A DNA stretch of 64,000 nucleotides from Megasphaera paucivorans (GTDB lineage: Bacteria > Bacillota > Negativicutes > Veillonellales > Megasphaeraceae): NCBI RefSeq assembly GCF_900103535.1, contig NZ_FNHQ01000009.1:37730-101729 (forward strand). The letters are read 5' to 3'. Positions 34,620 through 42,595 of this stretch are shown piece after piece. The stretch's first letter is position 1. Each line of letters opens with the position of its first letter. The notes below the pieces were generated by a model. It worked only from the letters and a program-made list of their open reading frames with translations, was not told the origin of the DNA and did no database searches. The translations under genes and the position numbers were made by a program.

Positions 34620-34768
34620 AAAAAACCCAAAAGTGACACAAATCACCCTTGGGAACGTATTCATCTAGATAGACTGCCAGTGCATGAATTTATAAACCGC
34701 ATATCTCCAGTCCATAAACATATATTCATGCCTGCATCTCCCCGTTGATGTATTAATTCATTGAATAC
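34620..34768 (-). promoter_or_regulatory. purE leader with intrinsic terminator (attenuator candidate)
   Basis: The leader begins near 34768 and ends in a terminator: CCCAAGGGTGA (34653-34643 on the minus strand) pairs with TCACTTTTGGG (34636-34626) with two G-U pairs, then six T, all before the purE Shine-Dalgarno. Upstream, GCATGAAT and ATTCATGC can pair over about 35 bases, and TGTATT with AATACA. The known purine, ZTP and THF riboswitch cores were looked for by eye and not found. Ligand or protein unknown. Confidence 0.6.
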
Positions 34769-34774
34769 ATATAA

Positions 34775-34803
34775 ATTGTATCAAAAACAATAAGCAGTGT
34801 CAA
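34775..34803 (-). promoter_or_regulatory. Promoter of the purine operon
   Basis: On the minus strand TTGACA (34803-34798), 17 bases, TACAAT (34780-34775). It is an almost ideal sigma-70-type promoter. It lies just after the terminator of the glnQ gene. Confidence 0.85.
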
Positions 34804-34810
34804 TGTAAAA

Positions 34811-34828
34811 GGCACCCAAAAGGGTGCC
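34811..34828 (-). terminator. Intrinsic terminator of the ABC transporter genes
   Basis: GGCACCC-TTTT-GGGTGCC stem-loop, followed on the minus strand by TTTTA. It lies 8 bases past the glnQ stop and just before the pur promoter. Confidence 0.88.
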
Positions 34829-34835
34829 AATAGAC

Positions 34836-35555
34836 TCACAATATTTTTGACAAAAATAATTTTGTCCGTTCTTCCTGTGGATGAAAGAATAAATCGTCCG
34901 GTTTTCCTTCTTCCATAATAACGCCTTCATCAATAAATAAAACACGATCTGCCACTTCTCTGGCAAATCCCATTTCATGTGTCACAATAGCCATCGCCAT
35001 GCCTTCTTTAGCCAGATCTTTAATAACATCAAGAACTTCACGGACCATTTCCGGATCCAAGGCAGATGTCGGTTCATCAAACAACATAAATTTAGGTTTC
35101 ATGGCCAGCGCTCTGGCAATCGCCACACGCTGCTGCTGTCCACCGGACAACATTTCAGGATATGCATCCTTTTTATCTTCAAGACCTACTTTCTGCAACA
35201 GCTGAATCGCTGATTCTTCCGCTTCTTTCCGCGAAATATGGCGAGTCTTGATAGGAGACAGTGTAATATTATTAAGAACCGTCATATGCGGGAACAAATT
35301 AAACCGCTGGAACACCATTCCCACTTCCATACGTATGGCATTAATACTCTTTGTATCATTCATACTGAGACCATCAACAGAAATCTCTCCGGAAGTCGGT
35401 GGTTCCAAATAATTTATACAGCGAAGTATCGTACTTTTCCCCGACCCGGAAGGACCAATAATAACAACTACTTCTTTATCGTGAATCGTCAGATTGATGC
35501 CCTTGAGAACCTGGAGAGAACCAAAGTTTTTTCTCAAATCCTTAATTTCTATCAT
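34836..35555 (-). CDS. glnQ: Polar amino-acid ABC transporter ATPase
   Basis: 239 residues from the ATG at 35555, 10 bases after GGAGG; the in-frame TTG three codons earlier lies too close to that site. Walker A is GPSGSGKST, the Q-loop [11 protein letters not shown], the signature [17 protein letters not shown] and Walker [14 protein letters not shown], followed by the H-loop [14 protein letters not shown]. The sequence belongs to the GlnQ/HisP group that takes up polar amino acids. It overlaps the permease by 14 bases. No periplasmic binding protein is adjacent, so the substrate cannot be named. Confidence 0.94.
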   Translation of the reverse strand: MIEIKDLRKNFGSLQVLKGINLTIHDKEVVVIIGPSGSGKSTILRCINYLEPPTSGEISVDGLSMNDTKSINAIRMEVGMVFQRFNLFPHMTVLNNITLSPIKTRHISRKEAEESAIQLLQKVGLEDKKDAYPEMLSGGQQQRVAIARALAMKPKFMLFDEPTSALDPEMVREVLDVIKDLAKEGMAMAIVTHEMGFAREVADRVLFIDEGVIMEEGKPDDLFFHPQEERTKLFLSKIL

Positions 35556-36207
35556 CGGTTGCAAACCTCCGTTCCAAATAACTCACTAAACGGGCAATAC
35601 CAAAGGTCATAACAAGATATATTGCAGCAACAGTGATCCATATTTCAAAGGATCCGTATGTTTTGGCAATAATAAGCTGCCCGCGGCGCGTCAATTCTTC
35701 GAAACCAATTACCGATACCAGCGAGGTTTCCTTCGTCATAGAAATAAATTCATTTCCCAACGGTGGAATAACGTGCTTGAAAGCCTGCGGCAGAATAACA
35801 TACTGCATCGTCTGTCCCCAAGATAATCCCAGAGACCGTCCAGCTTCCATTTGTCCTTTATCAACCGATTGAATACCTGCACGAAAAATTTCTGAAACGT
35901 AAGCCCCGCTGTTGATAGAACAAGCAGCAACGGCAGCAACGAAAGGATCAATACGCTGCCCGACAATCATAGGAAGTGCAAAGTAAATCAGAAAAATCTG
36001 AACCAGCATAGGTGTGCCGCGAATAATATTGACGTAGGATACAGCGATAAATTGAACAATTTTCACCCCTGATAACCTGCAGATACTAACAAACAAACCA
36101 AGCAGAAAGCCGATACTTACGGCAATAGCCGTAATCTCAATTGTGACAAGAGCACCTTCCAGCAAAAGCGGCAGAGATTGCACAATTAGATTAAAATCAA
36201 AGCTCAT
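35542..36207 (-). CDS. glnP: Polar amino-acid ABC transporter permease
   Basis: 221 residues from the ATG at 36207 (after GAGGAGTG). Five membrane helices fit the HisM/GlnP family; the EAA loop [20 protein letters not shown] couples to the ATPase. [21 protein letters not shown] is the conserved third helix region. It likely homodimerises, since only one permease gene is present. It forms a two-gene unit with glnQ. The 36208-36336 gap upstream is AT-rich and must hold its promoter, but no clear boxes were chosen. Confidence 0.93.
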   Translation of the reverse strand: MSFDFNLIVQSLPLLLEGALVTIEITAIAVSIGFLLGLFVSICRLSGVKIVQFIAVSYVNIIRGTPMLVQIFLIYFALPMIVGQRIDPFVAAVAACSINSGAYVSEIFRAGIQSVDKGQMEAGRSLGLSWGQTMQYVILPQAFKHVIPPLGNEFISMTKETSLVSVIGFEELTRRGQLIIAKTYGSFEIWITVAAIYLVMTFGIARLVSYLERRFATDDRN

Positions 36208-36336
36208 GAACAACACTCCTCATATAAATGAAAAAGTCCAACAAACAACATTTCTATTATAAATACATTATTATACAATGTCAATTAATATATTTACATT
36301 ACTAGTCCACGCTGCCGGATATACACATTTATATAG

Positions 36337-37299
36337 TTATTTTCCCAGTTGATGCAGTAAGTTATACATATTATCATCAATTGAAAAATGCATTCTGTCT
36401 GTTTCCGTGTAAGGTGTCGCTACCAGCCGATTCTGTAAAAGTCCGATAACTACATTGACTGTACCTTGGCACAAACAGTCTACGGCTTTTTGTGCAAAAA
36501 GGCCTGCCAATATGGCATCTAATGCCGTCGGAGCCCCGCCGCGCTGCACATATCCAAGAACGGTTAAACTCGGTTCTAAATACGTGTGTTCCTTGATATA
36601 AGATACCACATCGGAACCACTCATAGCACCTTCCGCAACAATAACAATGCTGCTGAGTTTTCTATGCTGATGCGATTCATACAGCCGATTGCAAAGTTCC
36701 TCTAACGATACATCATGTTCCGGTACAAGAACGGCTTCTGCCCCAGAAGCCATGCCGGCATGAAGGGCAATAAATCCGGCATGACGTCCCATGACCTCCA
36801 CGACTGCCACGCGTTCGTGAGAATAAGCAGTGTCTCTGATTTTATTAACAGACTGCAGTACCGTATTTACAGCTGTATCAAATCCCAATGTATATTCTGT
36901 GCCAGGCATGTCGTTATCAATTGTGCCGGGAATCGTAATAGTAGGCATACCCAGCCGGCTCAAACATTGTGCACCTTTCATAGATCCGTCGCCGCCAACG
37001 ACAATAAGAGCTTCTATTTCTTTTGAGCGGAGAAAATCAACTGCCTGACGCTGAGCATCTTCATGAATAAAAGCTTCACAGCGTGCAGTCCGCAGCATAG
37101 TACCTCCCCGATGAATGATTTCTCCAACAGAACGCTGGTCCAATAAAATACTTTCTTGGCGAAGCAGCCCTTCATACCCGCGCAGAATACCTTCGACAGC
37201 AATCCCTTTATCTAATGCATACCGAGTGACCCCACGAATCGCCGGATTCATGCCGGGGGCATCACCACCGCTTGTCAATATTCCTAATTTAGTAATCAT
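36337..37299 (-). CDS. pfkA: ATP-dependent 6-phosphofructokinase
   Basis: 320 residues from the ATG at 37299, after GGAGGAATGAAGTG. It is the committed step of glycolysis. Motifs: LTSGGDAPGMNPAIRG (ATP), VVGGDGSMKGA, PGTIDNDMPGTEYTLGFDTA with the catalytic aspartate, MGRHAGFIA and LGYVQRGGAPTALDA. The GGDGS rather than GGDDT pattern marks the ATP-dependent, bacterial-type enzyme. It follows the aroK-like gene by 4 bases, so both are probably in one transcript, an unusual pairing. Confidence 0.96.
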   Translation of the reverse strand: MITKLGILTSGGDAPGMNPAIRGVTRYALDKGIAVEGILRGYEGLLRQESILLDQRSVGEIIHRGGTMLRTARCEAFIHEDAQRQAVDFLRSKEIEALIVVGGDGSMKGAQCLSRLGMPTITIPGTIDNDMPGTEYTLGFDTAVNTVLQSVNKIRDTAYSHERVAVVEVMGRHAGFIALHAGMASGAEAVLVPEHDVSLEELCNRLYESHQHRKLSSIVIVAEGAMSGSDVVSYIKEHTYLEPSLTVLGYVQRGGAPTALDAILAGLFAQKAVDCLCQGTVNVVIGLLQNRLVATPYTETDRMHFSIDDNMYNLLHQLGK

Positions 37300-37303
37300 C
37301 ACT

Positions 37304-37852
37304 TCATTCCTCCTTCGGTGCACGGGATGCAAACACAATTTCATCCGCTTCTATTTTTTCAATAATTTTATCGACAATCTGTCCTGCACTGAAAGTCGTT
37401 GTATCCACTACAAAATCGCAATACGGATAAATTTCCCGCCATTCTCCCATCATCTTCATGACAAATTCATGCAGATTATCATAATCTACTGTCGGGCGTT
37501 TGCCAACATGACGCCCCACTCGCTCTTCCACACGAAATGGTTCGGACTGTAAAGCCACTATATATCCAAAACGATGCAAAACACGGTACAATTCCAAACT
37601 CATAGGAAAATTACCGCCAAAAGATATAATTGCTTCATGATAACGGCTTACTTGCTGCAATACATTTAATTCGCGTTCACGAAAAGCCGCCTCACCTTGT
37701 TCTGCATAAAATTCGGCAATGCTTTTTCCGACAAATCGTTCAATACGGCGATCCGTATCTACAAACTGCCACTGGAGACGCGCTGCAAGCTTGCGGCCTA
37801 TATGGCTCTTGCCGCTCCCCATCATTCCCACAAGGACTATATTCCGTTTCAC
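37304..37852 (-). CDS. aroK: Shikimate kinase-like protein
   Basis: 182 residues from a GTG start after AAGGAGGG. Walker A GMMGSGKSHIG, the VDTDRRIE acid pair and FRERELNVL match shikimate kinase, which phosphorylates shikimate in aromatic amino-acid synthesis. It departs from the family in the shikimate-binding glycine motif: the usual GGG reads SFGGNFPM, and the lid region KRPTVDYDNLHEF is also altered. No other aro genes are close. It could be a divergent shikimate kinase or a related small-molecule kinase; it precedes pfkA by 4 bases. Confidence 0.75.
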   Translation of the reverse strand: MKRNIVLVGMMGSGKSHIGRKLAARLQWQFVDTDRRIERFVGKSIAEFYAEQGEAAFRERELNVLQQVSRYHEAIISFGGNFPMSLELYRVLHRFGYIVALQSEPFRVEERVGRHVGKRPTVDYDNLHEFVMKMMGEWREIYPYCDFVVDTTTFSAGQIVDKIIEKIEADEIVFASRAPKEE

Positions 37853-37932
37853 TGCCGTCCCTCCTTCACATCTAACGTTACTTTCTTGAATTTACTTTTG
37901 TCTCTATACTTGCTTTTATACTTAATATTATA

Positions 37933-37961
37933 ATTATAGCAAATTTTCTCTTATAATTACA
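37933..37961 (-). promoter_or_regulatory. Promoter of the aroK-like/pfkA unit
   Basis: On the minus strand an extended -10, TGCTATAAT, with the hexamer at 37938-37933 and a weak -35 (TGTAAT) 17 bases upstream. Confidence 0.5.
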
Positions 37962-37969
37962 TCATTAAA

Positions 37970-38022
37970 ACGCTTTTTTCTGCTTCCCTATAATAAGGTT
38001 AAACGAAAGCAGAAAAAAGCGT
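37970..38022 (-). terminator. Long-stem terminator of the pilus operon
   Basis: ACGCTTTTTTCTGCTT (37970-37985) and its exact complement at 38007-38022 make a 16-bp stem with a 21-base loop, followed on the minus strand by TTTTAATG. It lies 15 bases beyond the stop of the last pilus gene. Confidence 0.75.
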
Positions 38023-38037
38023 CATGTATTTATCTCT

Positions 38038-38508
38038 TTATAACCCGCTTAAAATATATGCGGTCATTTTTATTTTTAAATTTTCCTGTCCTGTTTCTAC
38101 GGATTGAAGTTCTATTCTAATACAAGGAGCCTCTTTTTCTACTGCATTTAAAAAATATATAAGGCTATAATAAGTTCCCTCTAATACTATATCATAAAAA
38201 TATGAACGGTCTTCTTTTATATGAATAGTTTCCAGATAAAGACCATTTTTTTCGGCTTCTCTCTGTAAAATGGTCAGCGGCATCTCTTTGGGGACAGTAT
38301 AATTACTTGTCCACGCTGCATCTTTTACCTCCGCATAGGACATCATGCTGGCTGAATCCTCCAAACTTTGTATCGTTTTTTTCCATAAGCAGCTTGTGTT
38401 ATACCAATAAAAACAACGCCACATAAATACTATATTCGTTAAAAATAAAACAAAACAGAAGGCCGTTATATATTTAGGTTTTGTTATTTTCAGACTTAAG
38501 TGCAGCAT
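38038..38508 (-). CDS. PilO/GspM-like pilus assembly protein
   Basis: 156 residues. A single N-terminal membrane helix (YITAFCFVLFLTNIVFMW, about 13-30), a short heptad region, and a small C-terminal domain of ferredoxin-like strand order (PKEMPLTILQREAEKNGLYL, SYFYDIVLEGTYYSLIYFLN) fit PilO. PilO pairs with PilN to link the cytoplasmic motor platform to the outer parts of the machine. It overlaps the pilN-like gene by 35 bases and is the last gene of the operon. Assignment rests on position and topology more than on sequence identity. Confidence 0.65.
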   Translation of the reverse strand: MLHLSLKITKPKYITAFCFVLFLTNIVFMWRCFYWYNTSCLWKKTIQSLEDSASMMSYAEVKDAAWTSNYTVPKEMPLTILQREAEKNGLYLETIHIKEDRSYFYDIVLEGTYYSLIYFLNAVEKEAPCIRIELQSVETGQENLKIKMTAYILSGL

Positions 38509-39019
38509 CAGCTATCTCCATTTCCAAATCAAAAGCAATGGACTTAGGTTCTTGATGATTTATTCTGGTAACAGAAACAGTCGTAAATAATGCTGTCTTC
38601 TGAAGTTTTTTCTGCCACCCTTGTACTTGCGGCACCTGCAACGTAACAGCATTAACACAAACCTTTTTTTGGCGAATTTGTAAGGAACGGACCTCTACAT
38701 CGTTCGGTTTAGTATCCGCCAGGCAAACCAGTACAGCGGGCCAAGAAGATATGGCAGCGTTATTTTTTTGTATGCCGGAAGCCTCCCGTGTAATTTGCTC
38801 ACAAACCTGATTATTCTGTATAATCCAAGTTTGAACAGGCTGCAGCTGATCTGTATAATACATTTTCTGTCTATCCACTTGTGCCGAAAATATAGTACCG
38901 ACAATAGCAAAACAAAAGGCTGACATAGCCATCATACTAATTATTAAAAAAAACGCATTGTATTTTATCTGTTTCCAGCGACAGCAGCGTTCTTCTTGCG
39001 GAAGTAAATTAAAATGCAT
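38474..39019 (-). CDS. PilN-like pilus assembly protein
   Basis: 181 residues from the ATG at 39019, after TAGGAGAG. The N-terminal MHFNLLPQEE is the short cytoplasmic PilN motif (consensus INLLP) that docks into PilM. A membrane helix follows (FFLIISMMAMSAFCFAIVG), then a coiled coil and a ferredoxin-like periplasmic domain (VLVCLADTKPNDVEVRSLQI). It lies between the PilM-like and PilO-like genes in the canonical order. Confidence 0.75.
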   Translation of the reverse strand: MHFNLLPQEERCCRWKQIKYNAFFLIISMMAMSAFCFAIVGTIFSAQVDRQKMYYTDQLQPVQTWIIQNNQVCEQITREASGIQKNNAAISSWPAVLVCLADTKPNDVEVRSLQIRQKKVCVNAVTLQVPQVQGWQKKLQKTALFTTVSVTRINHQEPKSIAFDLEMEIADAALKSENNKT

Positions 39020-39030
39020 ATCACTCTCTC

Positions 39031-39807
39031 CTACAGCAATGGTAAGAAAAACGCCGCTGGATACTGCCAATGATAATTAGATAGCTTTTTTTGACAGTCT
39101 TTTTGTATACAAGGCAAGATCCATTTTTCTTTCATTTTCATCAAAGGTCGGTACAGCATATCTTTTTTTTCATTATTTTCAATCCATCGCAAAAACTCTT
39201 TAGGAATACCATCACACCACTGATACGCATTAAGTATTCCTTGATCATATACACAAATATGAGTACCCGTTTCAGTTTGACAATACAGGGTACCCGACAA
39301 ATCATTATAAAATCGGCTTAAAAGACTTGGCAGTGTATCTATTATATCAACTATATTTTCTTCCTGTCTAAATGCCGTGCAAAAAGCCATTATTAAATCA
39401 TACGGATAAACGGCTGCCATCCAATCATGATTCATTCCATCTGCTGCAGGCCCGATATAAGCAACATCAAATAGCTTTTTCCCATTATCATTGACAATTT
39501 CATCCCATTCCATGGCAGAGAAAGCTGCCGCATATTTCTTCGAAGGAAGCTGCATACGTTTCAGCAATAATTTTTCTCCTCCCAGAATAATCGTAACACA
39601 GCAGTGTTGTACTTTATATGATTTACATAATTGAGAAATTACTACCATAATTTTTTCACTGCTTTTAAACCAGTCCGGATTATTGCACGAAAACATGTGT
39701 ACTTCTGTCATACTGCATCGTCTATACCAATTTTTATAATACGATATCATATAAATCGAATTTTCAGCTGGCATAATAATAATTTTTCTTCTATGAGACA
39801 ATATCAC
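39031..39807 (-). CDS. PilM/GspL-like pilus assembly protein (divergent)
   Basis: 258 residues from a GTG start at 39807, 6 bases after AAGGAAGTGAG. The sequence is divergent: no clear actin-like phosphate motifs could be picked out. The location directly before pilN-like and the length (PilM cytoplasmic parts are 250-350 residues) support a PilM/GspL-type platform protein. It contains the cluster HCCVTIILGGEKLLLKRMQL and no convincing membrane helix. Stays a positional assignment. Confidence 0.5.
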   Translation of the reverse strand: MILSHRRKIIIMPAENSIYMISYYKNWYRRCSMTEVHMFSCNNPDWFKSSEKIMVVISQLCKSYKVQHCCVTIILGGEKLLLKRMQLPSKKYAAAFSAMEWDEIVNDNGKKLFDVAYIGPAADGMNHDWMAAVYPYDLIMAFCTAFRQEENIVDIIDTLPSLLSRFYNDLSGTLYCQTETGTHICVYDQGILNAYQWCDGIPKEFLRWIENNEKKDMLYRPLMKMKEKWILPCIQKDCQKKLSNYHWQYPAAFFLPLL

Positions 39808-39822
39808 AATTTTCTCACTTCC

Positions 39823-40260
39823 TTAATATGATATATTGCGTATAGTTAATACGGGGCGATCGTTTTCCATTACTTCAACATCATACGTTAAAGAACAAGT
39901 TCTGCTTACCATTGTTTTTTTTATCGTACCAATAGCTATAATGGTTCCCCGATATGGTTTTTGCCTTTTCTCTGTTACATAACGGACTTTGATCACTTGT
40001 CCTTCATCGGTAAGATGATATGAATCCTCCCAGGTTTGTTCCCGTCTGTTAGGAATATCTTGCCAATCCATCAATTGTAATTTCTCCCAGCTCTGTACAA
40101 GTGCCGACTCTGCCAAATACGCTGCAGTCACCATATCTCGATATCGGCAAGCTTGCTGCAAATATAAATGAGACAGATAAGAAGTAGTGATAGCAAGAAA
40201 TACAGCAATCAGTCCTAACCACAGGATAAAAAATGTAATAAAACCATTTTTATTCTGCAT
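39823..40260 (-). CDS. PilX/GspK-like minor pilin component
   Basis: 145 residues from the ATG at 40260, 9 bases after AAAGGTG. The N-terminus NKNG-FITFFILWLGLIAVFLAI looks like a prepilin leader and helix but lacks the glutamate at position +5, as is normal for PilX/GspK-type tip proteins. The helix continues with SYLSHLYLQQACRYRDMVTAAYLAESA, typical of PilX. A small beta domain ends the protein. It overlaps the upstream pseudopilin gene by 11 bases. Confidence 0.7.
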   Translation of the reverse strand: MQNKNGFITFFILWLGLIAVFLAITTSYLSHLYLQQACRYRDMVTAAYLAESALVQSWEKLQLMDWQDIPNRREQTWEDSYHLTDEGQVIKVRYVTEKRQKPYRGTIIAIGTIKKTMVSRTCSLTYDVEVMENDRPVLTIRNISY

Positions 40261-40807
40261 CGTTCTTTGCACCTTTCTCATACTGTGCTGTCAAAGGAAC
40301 AACAGATATAAAACAAGGCCATTCCTGATTACTTTTGCGATGACGCAAAAGCAATGCTACTTGTACTGTTTGTCCCTGTAAAGAAAAAAAGGGGGTTTGC
40401 TGTGACGAAACTATATAAACATCCTGCCATTGCCCCATCCCACTATTTCCGGTAAGAGGCTGTCGTGTATTATCTTCAAGAATACGAAATAGTATTCCGT
40501 TCTGTACGGTAAATCCTGTCGCCAAGCCCGTAGGACTTGTAAAGCGCACAGTGTTATTCGTAACGGTAACATCTCTGGCAAACCGAAGTCCCACATAGAG
40601 TGTTTCGTCAATGCTGCTGCCTTGGTGATATAATTCCTCATAAACAGCTTGCAGATAGTAGCTGCGAAACATTTGCGCTGACGCAGTTAAAAAAACGGTC
40701 AATATGATCGAAGTCAAAAGAACAGCAATCATTAATTCCAGCATAATGAATCCATTAGTTTGTATTTTTCCTGCGTTCCAGTCTCTTGAAACAATATTCT
40801 TGTTCAT
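40250..40807 (-). CDS. PilW/GspJ-like minor prepilin
   Basis: 185 residues. The processing site G-FIMLELMIAVLLTSIILTVF has glutamate at +5, after a leader of about 18 residues that is longer than usual. A globular beta-rich domain follows (TVTNNTVRFTSPTGLATGFTV, ILEDNTRQPLTG). It resembles GspJ/PilW minor pilins that initiate the pilus. The start ATG is preceded by GTGAGATG and overlaps the upstream gene by 53 bases. Confidence 0.75.
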   Translation of the reverse strand: MNKNIVSRDWNAGKIQTNGFIMLELMIAVLLTSIILTVFLTASAQMFRSYYLQAVYEELYHQGSSIDETLYVGLRFARDVTVTNNTVRFTSPTGLATGFTVQNGILFRILEDNTRQPLTGNSGMGQWQDVYIVSSQQTPFFSLQGQTVQVALLLRHRKSNQEWPCFISVVPLTAQYEKGAKNDAE

Positions 40808-41114
40808 TCGGACATCTCACCCATATTTCATGCAGACAGTAATTATTATCAATAATACGGCAGTACCATTTTACATCGTAGATATTCCCACTTTGTTTAA
40901 AACTTTTTTCGAAAAAGTGCCCACCGTCTTTCAGACTTCGAGTTTCTTCCATGCCAAGACGACCATACATAGCCATTGTCTGTATGCCTCGTGCGGTTCG
41001 GTATGTAGTAAGCGTTTCAGAAAGAAGTGACAACGCAGGTAAAAACAAAATCATGCCCAGTACTGCCGCAATAAGACAATCAGAAAGAATATACCCGTTT
41101 TTTTTATTCAACAC
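40755..41114 (-). CDS. GspI/PilV-like minor prepilin with atypical +5 residue
   Basis: About 119 residues from a GTG at 41114 (a TTG at 41111 is equally possible; neither has a strong site, so translation is likely coupled to the gene before, which it overlaps by 11 bases). The leader is short, NKKNG, then YILSDCLIAAVLGMILFLPA. Position +5 is aspartate rather than the usual glutamate. The rest is a small soluble domain with cysteines in DVKWYCRIIDNNYCL. The longer frame upstream reads through the preceding gene and is not used. Confidence 0.65.
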   Translation of the reverse strand: MLNKKNGYILSDCLIAAVLGMILFLPALSLLSETLTTYRTARGIQTMAMYGRLGMEETRSLKDGGHFFEKSFKQSGNIYDVKWYCRIIDNNYCLHEIWVRCPNEQEYCFKRLERRKNTN

Positions 41115-41559
41115 GTATTCGTCCGGTCTGAGCAGCAATAATAATCCGTCTTTCATATCGACCATCTGTTGACCGAACTGTGAGCCGCATATTTTTCCCT
41201 TTAGGTTTCCCCTGTTCATCAAATCGAAAATCCTTTCTTGACTCTTCGATAGGAATATCTACTATATTCGAAAAAGATCGCTTTTTATAAACAATATATC
41301 CATTTTGCACAATGCGATACTCTTGATTGCGTACTGATAAGCACCAATCATCCATTCCTCCCAAACCATTTCCTACCGCCTGTTGTCGAAGTTGGTGCAA
41401 ATCCATAATTATTTCCCGCGTCATAGCATCTACAGCATAATATTGCCGATGCCAGGATAAACCGGGTGTTCCCATAAACAGCAACGTCATAAGAATACTT
41501 ATGGCAATAAGCAATTCTAAAAGCAGGTATCCATTATTTTTTATATGAAAAGAAGCCAT
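41104..41559 (-). CDS. GspH-like minor prepilin
   Basis: 151 residues from the ATG at 41559, 10 bases after GGCGGAG; the longer frame overlaps the prepilin peptidase gene. The processing site is NNG-YLLLELLIAISILMTLL. The following domain has the GspH signature: REIIMDLHQLRQQAVGNG, then RIVQNGYIVYKK and a strand-rich C-terminus ending AAQTGRIRVE. It lies directly downstream of the peptidase gene, overlapping it by 19 bases. Confidence 0.78.
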   Translation of the reverse strand: MASFHIKNNGYLLLELLIAISILMTLLFMGTPGLSWHRQYYAVDAMTREIIMDLHQLRQQAVGNGLGGMDDWCLSVRNQEYRIVQNGYIVYKKRSFSNIVDIPIEESRKDFRFDEQGKPKGKNMRLTVRSTDGRYERRIIIAAQTGRIRVE

Positions 41560-42155
41560 TCTATACATTCTCCGCCTATCACAGCAGCACACCACCATCC
41601 CAACAGCAGATACGGTCCAAATGGAATCTTGCTGGTTCGATGAAACCGCTGATAAATAAAGGCACCTGCTGCAGCCGAAAAAAAAGCCGCTGCAGTCATA
41701 ATATAAGCCGATTGACCTGGACAGCCCAAGCAAAGTGCGGCCGCCAATTTTATATCACCGCTTCCTATTCCTTTCGGAAAAAGCAAATATAGCCCTACGT
41801 AGAAAAACAAGCTGACAGTACAAACCATACTGTCTATGATTATATATTGCCCTGCCAGCATGAATCCATCAATAATGAGCAGCAGTATAATCGGTTCATC
41901 AGGAATCCAGCAACAGCTCCAATCTGTTGCAATAATAACAGAAGCACTGATAGAAAAACCGGCAGCCGCTAAAAAAGACGGCCAAGAATAACACCACAGC
42001 GGTGTGGTCATAAAAAAAAGGATAACCATACCCGCCAATATTCCGTAAAAAATTTTGCTCTGCCGGCATTCCTCCGGCAGATAATGAATAAGTACGTAAT
42101 AAATAGGAATATATATCAGACAGCCTATTATTCCAGCAATGCTGCAGCTCCACAT
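41541..42155 (-). CDS. pilD: Prepilin peptidase (A24 family), reduced form
   Basis: 204 residues of almost continuous membrane helices. The two catalytic aspartates are visible: ATDWSCCWIPDE and the GxGD motif in GIGSGDIKLAAAL. It cuts leader peptides of the pilins encoded on both sides. The usual N-terminal methyltransferase part with its zinc-binding CxxC pairs is absent, so the protein is short and may cleave without N-methylating. It lies between the major pilin and the minor pilins. Confidence 0.85.
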   Translation of the reverse strand: MWSCSIAGIIGCLIYIPIYYVLIHYLPEECRQSKIFYGILAGMVILFFMTTPLWCYSWPSFLAAAGFSISASVIIATDWSCCWIPDEPIILLLIIDGFMLAGQYIIIDSMVCTVSLFFYVGLYLLFPKGIGSGDIKLAAALCLGCPGQSAYIMTAAAFFSAAAGAFIYQRFHRTSKIPFGPYLLLGWWCAAVIGGECIEWLLFI

Positions 42156-42171
42156 AACTTCATATCACCTA

Positions 42172-42570
42172 TCAGCTTTTAACAGCTTCCGCATTGGATT
42201 TTGAATCATAGGAAGTTCCTTCATATACAGCTGATACTACTCCTTCTTCATCTATTAAATAGGCCGTACCATCCGGAACCTTGGGCAAAAATTGCAGATA
42301 TGTTTTGCCATTTGTTTTGACAGCAAGTATTTCCACTGTTTCAGGAAATTTTCCGTTTTCCGCTTCATATAAGGCCGCTGTATTACTGATAGTACGAATA
42401 TCTGTCTGAATTTTTGCAATTTTAGCTGTTTTTCCTGCAGAGGTAAATTTCGGTACAGCCACGGTTGCCAACACTAGCATAATAGATATGCAAATCAAAA
42501 GCTCTAAGAGTGAAAACCCATTTTTCAAAGGTTTTTTCTGCCTGAATTTTGTTGAAATTAATACCAGCAT
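42172..42570 (-). CDS. pilA: Major type IV pilin / GspG-like prepilin
   Basis: 132 residues from the ATG at 42570, after GGGAGATACGCGT. The leader ends LKNG and the mature protein starts FSLLELLICISIMLVLATVA with glutamate at +5. The globular part is short (DIRTISNTAALYEAENGKFPE, as in GspG/ComGC-type pilins) with one beta-sheet and no disulfide cysteines. It is the first pilin in the operon and the likely main subunit of a DNA-uptake or pseudopilus fibre. Confidence 0.88.
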   Translation of the reverse strand: MLVLISTKFRQKKPLKNGFSLLELLICISIMLVLATVAVPKFTSAGKTAKIAKIQTDIRTISNTAALYEAENGKFPETVEILAVKTNGKTYLQFLPKVPDGTAYLIDEEGVVSAVYEGTSYDSKSNAEAVKS

Positions 42571-42595
42571 ACGCGTATCTCCCTTCAAACGTTGC

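Noticed and set aside
34620..34768. Purine (guanine/adenine) riboswitch ahead of purE
   Set aside because: The conserved core segments of purine riboswitches, and those of ZTP and THF types, could not be matched in the leader by eye.
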